A stretch of DNA of 10,399 bases from an uncultured bacterium. GTDB lineage: Bacteria; Actinomycetota; Coriobacteriia; Coriobacteriales; Coriobacteriaceae. Position 1 is the stretch's first letter, and each line of letters starts with the position of its first letter. The notes under the pieces were generated by a model. The model saw only the letters and a program-made list of their open reading frames with translations. It was not told where the DNA came from and did no database searches. The translations under genes and the position numbers were made by a program. This document shows positions 1 through 6,502 of this stretch, piece by piece. Location of the stretch: assembly GCA_905215815.1 (NCBI GenBank), contig CAJMRN010000071.1, forward strand, positions 1-10,399. The letters are read 5' to 3'.

Positions 1-82
1 TTGGATCGGTTCTTTCTGATATATGCTGGTTGCGGCTCTTCTTTTGGGAGGAGTCGCTTTTTTGTTGCTAGGAGGTTGGCCC

Positions 83-970
83 GTGACTGATGGGGATGCT
101 CGCTCTGAGCTTCTTTCTGCTGATTGGAATGGCGAATGGATGCACTTGCAAGCTGGTCGGCATCGGGCTGATGATTCTTTTGAGTGGGATAAGCGTGCTC
201 GGCATTTTCGGCCATTGGAGACTGCCCCGTATGCTCGGGATTTTATAAAGCTGTTGGCGCTTGAGCCTGGCGAGTCGGTGCTCGATATGGGGTGCGGGGC
301 TGGGTCGATTGCTATTCCGCTTGCTCAGGCTGGGCATCCCGTGATTGCTGCCGACTTCTCTCCTGCCATGTTGGGCACCCTTGATGCCGGCATTGAGTAT
401 TACGGGCTCGAGGATCTAATTACACCGCTTGAGCTTGCCTGGGATGATGATTGGGATCTGGTTGGGCCGGTCGCGAAAGCGGTAGATGTTGCCTTTGCCA
501 GTCGCTCTGTCACCACGACCAACCTAAAAGGGGCACTTGCCAAGCTTGACCGTACGGCTCGTCGGCGTTGCGCCGTCACGATGATCGCCAACTCGAGTCC
601 GCGTTATGACCTGCACTTGATGAATGCCATCGGTGCCTCGGTTACCTGCAGCAATGGTTTTGTGTACGCCTTTAACATCCTCATTCAGATGGGTGCCCTG
701 CCGCAGGTCACGTACTTTGAATCGCCTCGTCGCGACACCTTCGATAGTCTCGAGGCGGGCGTGGCAGACTTTTCTCGCATGCTCGAACATGGCAACGAGG
801 ATAAGATCGACCGCCTGCGCGACTATATCGCCCACCACATGATCGAGAACCCCCATGCCGGCGAGCCGGGATCCAAGGGCGTACCGCAGGGACGTTACAT
901 GCTCGACCACATCCGCAAAGTCCGATGGGCGTTTATCGCCTGGGAGCCGGTCTCCATACCCCGCCCGTAG
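83..970 (+). CDS. Class I SAM-dependent methyltransferase
   Basis: Predicted to transfer a methyl group from S-adenosylmethionine; the acceptor cannot be read from the sequence. With the GTG start at 83 the protein has 295 residues. The SAM-binding motif I, VLDMGCGAG, lies at residues 66-74, and the acidic end of strand 2 (AADFSPAML, 89-97) follows at the usual distance, typical of Methyltransf_11/25-type Rossmann folds. The C-terminal half has no motif I recognise; it may be substrate-specific. I chose GTG 83 because AGGAGG sits 7 bases upstream. The in-frame ATG at 23 would add about 20 hydrophobic residues resembling a signal peptide, but that stretch encodes the ribosome site itself and is probably not translated. 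No signal peptide or membrane segment remains, so it is probably cytoplasmic. Codons in the first half often end in T, while the second half prefers C/G like its neighbours. The fold is secure; the role is open. Confidence 0.88.
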   Translation: MTDGDARSELLSADWNGEWMHLQAGRHRADDSFEWDKRARHFRPLETAPYARDFIKLLALEPGESVLDMGCGAGSIAIPLAQAGHPVIAADFSPAMLGTLDAGIEYYGLEDLITPLELAWDDDWDLVGPVAKAVDVAFASRSVTTTNLKGALAKLDRTARRRCAVTMIANSSPRYDLHLMNAIGASVTCSNGFVYAFNILIQMGALPQVTYFESPRRDTFDSLEAGVADFSRMLEHGNEDKIDRLRDYIAHHMIENPHAGEPGSKGVPQGRYMLDHIRKVRWAFIAWEPVSIPRP

Positions 971-1087
971 CCCATCTAAAGCTTGCATCGTCTTCCCGCC
1001 CGGCATCCGCATTCTTTGCGAACTGGGCAAACGCGCTCCACACCGCGCCGTTCCTGCGCTATCGTGGGACAGCTCACGTAGATTAAG

Positions 1088-1107
1088 GCCCCATTGCGGG
1101 GCGCCCC
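1088..1107 (+). promoter_or_regulatory. Short competing hairpins in the yhbY leader
   Basis: GCCCC (1088-1092) can pair with GGGGC (1098-1102) around ATTGC. The same right arm also starts the perfect palindrome GGGGCGCCCC (1098-1107), so the two folds exclude each other. They lie 21 bases before the yhbY start, whose ribosome site is weak (GAAAGCGAG). A regulatory role is only a guess; GC-rich sequence makes such pairings common. Confidence 0.25.
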
Positions 1108-1128
1108 ATACATAGAAAGCGAGAACCC

Positions 1129-1428
1129 ATGGCACTGACAGGAGCCCAGGTCAAGCAGCTTCGCAGCATGGCCCATCACCTCAACCCCGCCATCATCATC
1201 GGTAAGTCCGATGTCAACGAGGGCACCGTCGAGCAGACGGTTGCCTACCTGGAGAAGCACGAGCTCGTTAAGTGCTCCGTGCTGGACGGCTCCAGCCTTT
1301 CTGCCCGCGAGGCCGCCGAGGAGCTCGCTGAGCGCTGCCACGCCGACGTCGTTCAGGTTATCGGCCGCAAGTTCTCGCTGTATCGCGAGTCCTCGCGCAA
1401 GGATATCGAGAAAATCAAGCTCGTCTAA
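1129..1428 (+). CDS. yhbY: YhbY-family RNA-binding protein (CRM domain)
   Basis: A 99-residue single-domain CRM protein. YhbY associates with pre-50S ribosomal particles and is thought to help large-subunit assembly; it acts in the cytoplasm by binding RNA. Visible family marks are the opening LTGAQVKQLRSMAH with HLNP (residues 3-20), the loop after strand 1 (IIIGKSDVNEG, 22-32), HELVK (44-48), the acidic alanine-rich helix (61-70), and the closing VQVIGRKFSLYR (75-86). Length matches the family (about 95-105). The RNA-contacting GxxG loop reads GKSD here, so its second glycine is replaced by aspartate at residue 28. The ATG at 1129 is the only sensible start, although the upstream site (GAAAGCGAG) is weak. 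The gene stands 158 bases after the methyltransferase and ends just before an intrinsic terminator, so it is probably the last gene of a plus-strand unit. Confidence 0.93.
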   Translation: MALTGAQVKQLRSMAHHLNPAIIIGKSDVNEGTVEQTVAYLEKHELVKCSVLDGSSLSAREAAEELAERCHADVVQVIGRKFSLYRESSRKDIEKIKLV

Positions 1429-1455
1429 AACCGACTGGCCATACCGAGTAGCCTG

Positions 1456-1488
1456 CGGGCGTCCGATTGATTCGGACGCCCGTTTTTT
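1456..1488 (+). terminator. Intrinsic terminator after yhbY
   Basis: A perfect 11-bp stem, CGGGCGTCCGA (1456-1466) with TCGGACGCCCG (1472-1482), closes a 5-base loop and is followed by TTTTTT (1483-1488). It ends plus-strand transcription 27 bases after the yhbY stop. The T-run overlaps the TAA stop (1487-1489) of the convergent regulator gene. On the minus strand the stem has no T-run behind it, so it is a good terminator only for yhbY. Confidence 0.93.
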
Positions 1489-4483
1489 ATCGCTCGACAA
1501 GCACGCGCTTAAGTCTGCCTTCGACCAGGCGCTCATACAGACGCCTTGTCTCGGGCTCGGGCACGCCTTGAACCTGCTCTCTTAGGTGGTGCATATGGCC
1601 GCTGTACAGCTCAACAACATCGCGACGTCGTCCCGCCGCACCGTAAACGCGCATGGCGCAGCGAACCATGTCCTCGCGCGCCGTCTCCTGGCGAAGCCCC
1701 GATTCCACGAGCCAAATTGCCGATTGCAGGTCATTTTCCTCGAGAGCGGCATTCGCTCCCCTAATCATGCAGTCGATGTACTTGGATTGCATAATGTGGC
1801 GCATACGCGTAAAGAACGTGGGATTGCAACCGGTGGGAACATACAGCGGGCCCGCGTAGAGCTGCTCGACCTTAAGACATAGCTCAACCAGGTGAGGCCC
1901 TCTCGCACCCATGCGATTTCCCAAGATCTCGCGGCTCAGCTGTTCAAAGAGCCTAACATCAGTCTTAACGTAGTCGCCGTTGAGTCCAATGCACTCGTTT
2001 TGGATGAGCACACACGACTTGCCATCCGGCGTTGGACCCAAAGCCGAGCGCAAGCGCGATACCGTCGAATACAGATTGTTGCGCGCGGCGTTAAACTCGG
2101 CATGGGGCCACAACTCCATGGCGATTGTCTCGCGGTCGACCATGGCATCCATACCCAGCGCAAGACGTTCGGCAAGTGTTGCCGCCTTTTTGCGACGCCA
2201 CATCTTATCCGTGATGGGAAAACCGTCGCGCTCGGCGCGAAACGCGCCAAACATGCGCATCTCAATATGACCGATGGTATCGACAGCCTCAACCTCGCCC
2301 GCCTGGAACAGGTGCTCGCTTTCGCCCTCAAAGTCATCGCGTAGTGAATACCGCGACAGCTCGCGCACCGGAAGCTTCTTGCGAATCCTAACGGCAGGCT
2401 CGCCCAGGCAATGCATCGCAAGACGCGCAAAAAGCCGATACGATGGGTCTAAAATCCCCGAGCGATTCATAGACATCCAGGCAGCAAGATCGCTATCGCG
2501 GCCCGCAGCGGCCAGGTGCAGCGCCACGATCCAAGCTTCTGAGCCACCGACCTGCGTCTTGCTAATATCGAGCAGCTCCGCCTCTTCGCGAACCGATACC
2601 AGCGACGTATTGCGCAGATACGCCACGCGCTCCAGCAGCAAAGCGTTTTCGCGCATGTACGTAATCGATTCGTCGGCGAGCTTGAGCACCTGGACCGCGC
2701 GGAACTTTGCGTTGACCGGCCGCCCCTCCGCCAGCGATTGCCAGCCCTCCAGCAATAGCCCAAACAGCTGAATTTGATTGTCGCGAACACGCACCGCAAA
2801 GCGGTCGAGCTCGCCAAACGCCACATCGTCGGTCACGGGCAAGCCCGCGAGCAGGCGCCGCGCCGCCAGCACCATACGCAGCCAAATGGATGGCGCCTTA
2901 AGCCCGCGGATATCGAGCGCCTCGAGTATCTGCGCCATCTTGTCATCGCGCTCGTCGGGTTTAGCAAACGAGCCGTCGAACAGCTCCGCCAGCATATGGT
3001 CGGCCTGTATGAGAATCTCCGCGATGTCGAGCTCGCAATCATAGGCTTTGCACGCTTTGAGCTTCGCGAGAACATCGCCGTCTTCCGCTCGCTCGGTTAG
3101 GTGGCGCTTGACCTCGATATGCGCGGACAGCATGTCGAGCACCTCGCAGGATGTCTGTTCTTGCAAAACAGGGTTGGCGGGAAGCCCCAGGTCATTATCG
3201 CCGTAAAAGGCGATAGTGAGCGCCTGGGCTATTTTCCAGGTAGCGGGGTCGAGCTCGCGCGCCGCCTGATCGCCCGCACGTTCGATAACGGACGCCATAT
3301 ACCTTGCGAGCTTTGTATTGCACACGCTGACAGCCGCCAGATACACGCCGAGTGCCTCGGCGGGTGCCGGCTCTTGCTCCTGCTTTTCCGCATTGATCAT
3401 CGCCGACGCCGCGCGGCAAATGTCCCCTCCATGCCCGGTCAGGGCAAGATCGGCCCCATACTGCCCGGCTAGCTCCAACACCACACGGCGGTCCAAGAAC
3501 GCATCGGCCAGGTCCATGGCCAAATCGCATCTGCCTGCCTTAATCAAAATGCGAGCAGCCCGCGATACCAGTTCGGGACGGATCTCGGCAACAAGCTTTC
3601 GCAACCTCAGGCGCGCATTGTCCTTAGCACCCAAACATCTAAAGGTGCGATCAGACGGATCCACGCCAAAAATCGGATAATCGCGCACAAAGATGGACTG
3701 GTCGACCATCGAAAGCCTCACACCGCACGCCTCTAGCTCCGCAATGTGGCCCTCGCCCATCAGTACCATCAAGCAGGCAACGATAAACAACAGGTTGTTC
3801 TCGAGCGATGCGAGATCGGCCAGCGCCGCACCGTACACGTTGACGATTTCGTTCTCGAGCAACCCGGCAACATCGCCCTGTCCATAAATCCCCGTCTGCA
3901 GGGCCGATACCAGCTCGGGCACACCCTGCGTGAGCCGATAAAAATCGAGCGATGTGCTGATCGAGAACGCCGTGGCCCATGACGAATACTCATAGGCGTG
4001 CACCTTGAGCATCTGCGCATTGACTTTTACAGAATCGCCCAGCCCGTGGATAAGCAATCGGTTGGAGGGGCGGCAGGCAATAAAGACCCCCGTCCCCGTA
4101 GCACGTAAGCTGCGGATTCGATCGATGAGGTCCTCGGTTTCGCGCTGCTCGAGATTGGGCACGTTGTCGATCGCAACGAGCGAATGCGGTTTGTCTTTAA
4201 GCTCATCGGCGACAACCTCGAGCTGCATAAAGAGCTCGCGGCCAATCGCGCGGTCGGCCTCGATAATCCGAACCGGCCCTCGCGTGGGGTCCGATTTAAC
4301 CTCCTGCACGTATTGCAGCAATACCGACGTCTTACCAAACCCGTCGGGCGCGTAAAGCAGAACGATTCCCGCCTTGCGCCCTTTAACGATGAGCTCGTTC
4401 ATCAAGCGATCGCGCCGCACCATATAGCCGCCGCTCGTCGGCATCAACTCGAGGTCGTCCGTATTGCCCAGATCGTTTACCAT
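1487..4483 (-). CDS. Large transcriptional regulator: STAND-type ATPase N terminus, SARP-like wHTH plus BTAD C terminus
   Basis: A 998-residue cytoplasmic protein, probably a signal-responsive transcription factor. Residues 20-160 look like a P-loop ATPase of the MalT/STAND kind: Walker A APDGFGKT (45-52), Walker B LVAID (102-106), and CRPSNR (137-142) at the sensor strand. The middle (about 200-735) is helical with many alanine/leucine-rich segments, as in TPR-like solenoids, but no single repeat is clear. Residues about 739-838 form an OmpR/SARP-type winged helix (MRMFGAFRAERDG, then RNNLYSTVSRLRSALG), and 839-998 resemble a BTAD domain (VKTDVRLFEQL, AGPLYVPTG). In AfsR-type SARPs the DNA-binding part comes first; here it comes last, as in MalT/LuxR proteins. 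The ATG at 4483 has GAGGAG 5 bases upstream. Target genes and ligand are unknown. The 450-base upstream gap with repeats and a palindrome suggests a dedicated, perhaps self-regulated promoter. It converges with yhbY. Confidence 0.87.
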   Translation of the reverse strand: MVNDLGNTDDLELMPTSGGYMVRRDRLMNELIVKGRKAGIVLLYAPDGFGKTSVLLQYVQEVKSDPTRGPVRIIEADRAIGRELFMQLEVVADELKDKPHSLVAIDNVPNLEQRETEDLIDRIRSLRATGTGVFIACRPSNRLLIHGLGDSVKVNAQMLKVHAYEYSSWATAFSISTSLDFYRLTQGVPELVSALQTGIYGQGDVAGLLENEIVNVYGAALADLASLENNLLFIVACLMVLMGEGHIAELEACGVRLSMVDQSIFVRDYPIFGVDPSDRTFRCLGAKDNARLRLRKLVAEIRPELVSRAARILIKAGRCDLAMDLADAFLDRRVVLELAGQYGADLALTGHGGDICRAASAMINAEKQEQEPAPAEALGVYLAAVSVCNTKLARYMASVIERAGDQAARELDPATWKIAQALTIAFYGDNDLGLPANPVLQEQTSCEVLDMLSAHIEVKRHLTERAEDGDVLAKLKACKAYDCELDIAEILIQADHMLAELFDGSFAKPDERDDKMAQILEALDIRGLKAPSIWLRMVLAARRLLAGLPVTDDVAFGELDRFAVRVRDNQIQLFGLLLEGWQSLAEGRPVNAKFRAVQVLKLADESITYMRENALLLERVAYLRNTSLVSVREEAELLDISKTQVGGSEAWIVALHLAAAGRDSDLAAWMSMNRSGILDPSYRLFARLAMHCLGEPAVRIRKKLPVRELSRYSLRDDFEGESEHLFQAGEVEAVDTIGHIEMRMFGAFRAERDGFPITDKMWRRKKAATLAERLALGMDAMVDRETIAMELWPHAEFNAARNNLYSTVSRLRSALGPTPDGKSCVLIQNECIGLNGDYVKTDVRLFEQLSREILGNRMGARGPHLVELCLKVEQLYAGPLYVPTGCNPTFFTRMRHIMQSKYIDCMIRGANAALEENDLQSAIWLVESGLRQETAREDMVRCAMRVYGAAGRRRDVVELYSGHMHHLREQVQGVPEPETRRLYERLVEGRLKRVLVER

Positions 4484-4499
4484 ACCTGCTCCTCAACTC

Positions 4500-4533
4500 G
4501 ACCATATGGACACCGTAGCTGCAGGACCATATG
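4500..4533. repeat. Two copies of GACCATATG before the regulator gene
   Basis: GACCATATG occurs at 4500-4508 and again at 4525-4533, 25 bases apart and in the same direction. Because the core CCATATGG is itself nearly palindromic, the copies can also pair as CATATGG/CCATATG, giving a 7-bp hairpin around an 18-base loop in the regulator mRNA. The first copy lies about 17 bases before the start codon, next to the ribosome site, so either a protein bound here or the hairpin could affect expression. The repeat is real; the role is inferred. Confidence 0.5.
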
Positions 4534-4689
4534 AGTCACCCCGTGAATAGCGCGACTTAGAGTTTTTGGTTGTCTGCCGGTACGTGTTTGGCAAGTTTTT
4601 GTACAGCGAGGCCCGATGGTAATTTATCCCCCGACCAATAGGTCTTTGCGCAGGTCAATGCGCTTGCCAGCATGTCCCATCCCATTTGC

Positions 4690-4731
4690 AGTATAGCGCA
4701 GTCGGCTGTTTTTATTTGAGTTGCGCAACTC
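4690..4731 (-). promoter_or_regulatory. Candidate activator-type promoter with a 14-bp palindrome for the regulator gene
   Basis: GAGTTGCGCAACTC (4718-4731) is a perfect inverted repeat. On the minus strand it is followed by TATACT (4695 down to 4690), a 5-of-6 match to a -10 box, while the -35 position (CAAATA) is poor. With a start near 4683 the palindrome centre falls at about -41.5, where class II activators bind. The resulting leader would be about 200 bases. The palindrome is seen directly; the promoter assignment is inference. Confidence 0.4.
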
Positions 4732-4806
4732 GCCTATTCCTCGCTACCGCTTGCGACTCTATAGTGGCAAATGTGCATAGAATCTGGTATGGAATGAATC
4801 TCATAA

Positions 4807-4836
4807 TTTAGAGCCCACTCGCCAAGCATGTGGCAA
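4807..4836 (-). promoter_or_regulatory. Candidate minus-strand promoter upstream of the regulator
   Basis: On the minus strand TTGCCA (4836-4831; 5 of 6 with the -35 consensus) is followed after 18 bases by TCTAAA (4812-4807; 4 of 6 with -10). It lies just downstream of the nagB terminator, where a new minus-strand transcript would need to start. It would give a leader of more than 300 bases. Alternative to the 4690 promoter. Confidence 0.35.
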
Positions 4837-4873
4837 GGTTTCCGTCATGCACACGTTACGGCCCGCATCCACT

Positions 4874-4903
4874 AAAAAGGCCCCCGCAAAGCGAGGGCCT
4901 TTT
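4874..4903 (-). terminator. Intrinsic terminator after nagB
   Basis: Read on the minus strand: AAAA, GGCCCTCGC, loop TTT, GCGGGGGCC, TTTTT. The 9-bp stem contains one G-U pair, and the T-run lies at 4878-4874. It is placed 30 bases after the nagB stop. The A-run on the other side gives a shorter T-run (TTTT) on the plus strand, so it may work in both directions. It separates nagB from the regulator transcript. Confidence 0.88.
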
Positions 4904-4932
4904 GAAAAGCTATGTAAGATCGCTTGGTCGCG

Positions 4933-5661
4933 TTACTCGCAGAGCGAAAGAGCGGCCTCGTCAGCAACGACGACGCAGTTGGTGTGCAGCTGCAGGATCG
5001 AAGCCGGGCACTTGGGCGTAACCGGGCCATAGCACATATCGTGCACAGCCTGAGCCTTGGCCTCGCCGTTGGCGACAACCAGGATCATGCGGGCATACAT
5101 GATGGTCTGGGTGCCCATGGTGTAAGCCTGACGGGGCACATCATCGATGCTGTCGAACAGGCGGCTGTTGGCCTGAATGGTGCTCTCGGTCAGGTCGACA
5201 CAGTGCGTACCCTTGGAGAAGTGGTCATCGGGCTCGTTGAAGCCAATGTGACCGTTGTTGCCAATGCCGAGCAGCTGCAGATCCGGATAACCGGCGGCAG
5301 CGACGATCTTGTCGTACTCGGAGCAGGCAGCAGCGGCATCGGGGTTGGAGCCATCGGGCACGTGCGTGTTGTTCAGATCGATATTGATGTGATCGAAGAA
5401 GTTCTCGCGCATAAAGTAGTGATAGCTCTGGGGATCGTCGTGCGAAAGACCACGATACTCGTCCAGGTTGTAGGTGCTGACTTCGGCGAAGTCGACGTCG
5501 CCCTTCTCGTACCAAGCGGCGAGCTGCTTGTAGGCGCCAATCGGGGTGGAGCCGGTGGCAAGACCCAGCACGCAATCGGGCTTGAGGATAACCTGGGCCG
5601 AGATGATATTGGCGGCCTTGCGGCTCATATCCTCGTAGTCTTTAGCTTTAATGATTTTCAT
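4933..5661 (-). CDS. nagB: Glucosamine-6-phosphate deaminase
   Basis: Converts glucosamine-6-phosphate to fructose-6-phosphate and ammonia, the step that feeds amino sugars into glycolysis; cytoplasmic. The 242-residue protein carries the phosphate-binding loop GLATGSTPIGAY (33-44), the catalytic region NLDEYRGL with D67, and GIGNNGHIGFNEP (132-144) with H138 and E143. The residue matching E. coli D141 is asparagine (N136), which I recall as common in the short Gram-positive enzymes. The length equals that of B. subtilis-type monomeric NagB; the longer C terminus of the allosteric E. coli hexamer is missing, so GlcNAc-6-P activation is not expected. ATG 5661 is chosen because AAAGGA lies 6 bases upstream and MKIIKA is a standard beginning; the frame stays open upstream to 5826 but without homology. 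Neighbours are EIIA and glmM, both tied to sugar entry and GlcN-6-P use. Confidence 0.96.
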   Translation of the reverse strand: MKIIKAKDYEDMSRKAANIISAQVILKPDCVLGLATGSTPIGAYKQLAAWYEKGDVDFAEVSTYNLDEYRGLSHDDPQSYHYFMRENFFDHINIDLNNTHVPDGSNPDAAAACSEYDKIVAAAGYPDLQLLGIGNNGHIGFNEPDDHFSKGTHCVDLTESTIQANSRLFDSIDDVPRQAYTMGTQTIMYARMILVVANGEAKAQAVHDMCYGPVTPKCPASILQLHTNCVVVADEAALSLCE

Positions 5662-5715
5662 TACGCGTCCTTTCTCGTACAAGAGAGGCAAGGCTCCCCT
5701 TACAAGCACTTGCCC

Positions 5716-5750
5716 GCGGCCCGCGTCGGCCGCAACCAACGTGTGCGGCC
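5716..5750 (-). promoter_or_regulatory. Mutually exclusive hairpins upstream of nagB
   Basis: GGCCGCA (5728-5734) pairs perfectly with TGCGGCC (5744-5750) around 9 bases. The same GGCCGC (5728-5733) also pairs perfectly with GCGGCC (5716-5721) around 6 bases, so only one can form. Further short inverted repeats (GGCAAG/CTTGCC, AAGG/CCTT) fill the space down to the nagB ribosome site. This resembles a switching leader, but no known riboswitch class is recognised, no T-run follows and the transcript start is unknown. Confidence 0.35.
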
Positions 5751-5859
5751 ACCAGGGCGAGGTCGCGTAATGTATGTGTCTCGTGTCTAGCCGCGTCGAG
5801 GCCCCTGCCCGTCCACGGTGACCCAAAGCTGTTTAGCCTCGGACGTTTCCCATCTTGCC

Positions 5860-5893
5860 ACGGAGGGCGTCCTCTTTCAAGGGCGCCCTCCGT
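5860..5893. other. Strong 14-bp hairpin between EIIA and nagB
   Basis: ACGGAGGGCGTCCT (5860-5873) faces AGGGCGCCCTCCGT (5880-5893) over the loop CTTTCA, with one G-U pair. It lies 40 bases after the EIIA stop on the minus strand. Neither side has a T-run, so it is not a standard intrinsic terminator. It could protect the 3' end of the EIIA mRNA, mark a processing site or act as a T-less terminator. The stem is certain; the job is not. Confidence 0.6.
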
Positions 5894-5933
5894 AAACGTG
5901 TTTGAATTGTAGGCTAAAGGCCAAAAGCGCCAA

Positions 5934-6431
5934 CTAGCGCTCGCGAGCGACGATAAGCTGGTCCATCTCCTCGACATGCTCTCCAACGGAACCCTTAATG
6001 CTCGAGAACTCAACGGAGTTGCACACCAAGATGGGAACCGTCACATCGTAGCCCTCGGCTTTGATCGCCTCACGATCGAACTCGATGAGCACATCGCCCT
6101 TATGGACGATGTCGCCCACTTGCGCATGCACGGTAAAGTGCTTGCCCTCGAGCTGAACGGTGTCCAGGCCAACGTGAATCAGAACGTCCAGGCCATCAAC
6201 CGTGTTAAGCGCAACGGCATGACCCGTGGGAAAAATCGCCTCGACCTTAGCGTCAGCCGGCGCGATTACACGCGTGCCCGTGGGCTGAATCGCCACGCCC
6301 TGACCCAAAAGGCCGGTGGCAAACGTCTGATCGTTTACCTCGGAAAGCGGAATGACGTCGCCCGAGATGGGAGCATCCAGCGTAAGGACTCGACCACGCA
6401 TACCAAAAGACCTTAGGACTTTAGTGAACAT
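5934..6431 (-). CDS. Stand-alone PTS EIIA protein, glucose family
   Basis: A 165-residue soluble phosphocarrier that receives phosphate from HPr and passes it to a EIIB domain of a sugar transporter; such proteins can also act as regulators. The EIIA-Glc fold marks are clear: APISGDVIPLSEV (20-32), FATGLLGQGVAIQP (37-50), H71 in FPTGHAV, and the phosphorylated histidine H86 in VLIHVGLDTVQLEG (83-96), followed by GDIVHKGDVLIEFD (106-119). Length fits single-domain members (about 160-170; E. coli Crr has 169). There is no EIIB or EIIC domain in the window, so its transporter is encoded elsewhere. I prefer ATG 6431 (MFTKVL), preceded by AAGGGGGAG, although spacing is tight; an ATG at 6452 adds seven unlikely residues without a ribosome site, and an internal ATG at residue 11 is also possible. 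It lies 71 bases behind glmM with no clear terminator between them. Confidence 0.93.
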   Translation of the reverse strand: MFTKVLRSFGMRGRVLTLDAPISGDVIPLSEVNDQTFATGLLGQGVAIQPTGTRVIAPADAKVEAIFPTGHAVALNTVDGLDVLIHVGLDTVQLEGKHFTVHAQVGDIVHKGDVLIEFDREAIKAEGYDVTVPILVCNSVEFSSIKGSVGEHVEEMDQLIVARER

Positions 6432-6502
6432 GCTCCCCCTTGGACATACCAATAATCAAATACAGTCTTGCTAGTTTACCACTTGGCACTGGTTTTTGAC
6501 CA

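Larger units (their letters stand above)
4484..4873. other. Gene-free gap between nagB terminator and regulator
   Basis: No coding frame here is credible; the only ones are tiny or lack a ribosome site. The gap is clearly more AT-rich than its surroundings. It holds the two GACCATATG copies, a perfect 14-bp palindrome and candidate minus-strand promoters (listed separately). Small hairpins also occur: GACC-TATT-GGTC near 4640 and GCGCA/TGCGC near 4655. It most likely serves as the control region and leader of the regulator gene. Confidence 0.6.

Noticed and set aside
23..82. Signal peptide at the start of the methyltransferase
   Set aside because: The hydrophobic stretch exists only if translation begins at ATG 23. 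It encodes the AGGAGG that serves GTG 83, which is the better start.
4924..5790. Plus-strand open frame antisense to nagB (288 codons)
   Set aside because: Same reason: nagB motifs lie on the other strand and the antisense translation shows no family.
5662..5826. N-terminal extension of NagB
   Set aside because: The frame is open, but the ribosome site and the family's normal beginning both point to ATG 5661.
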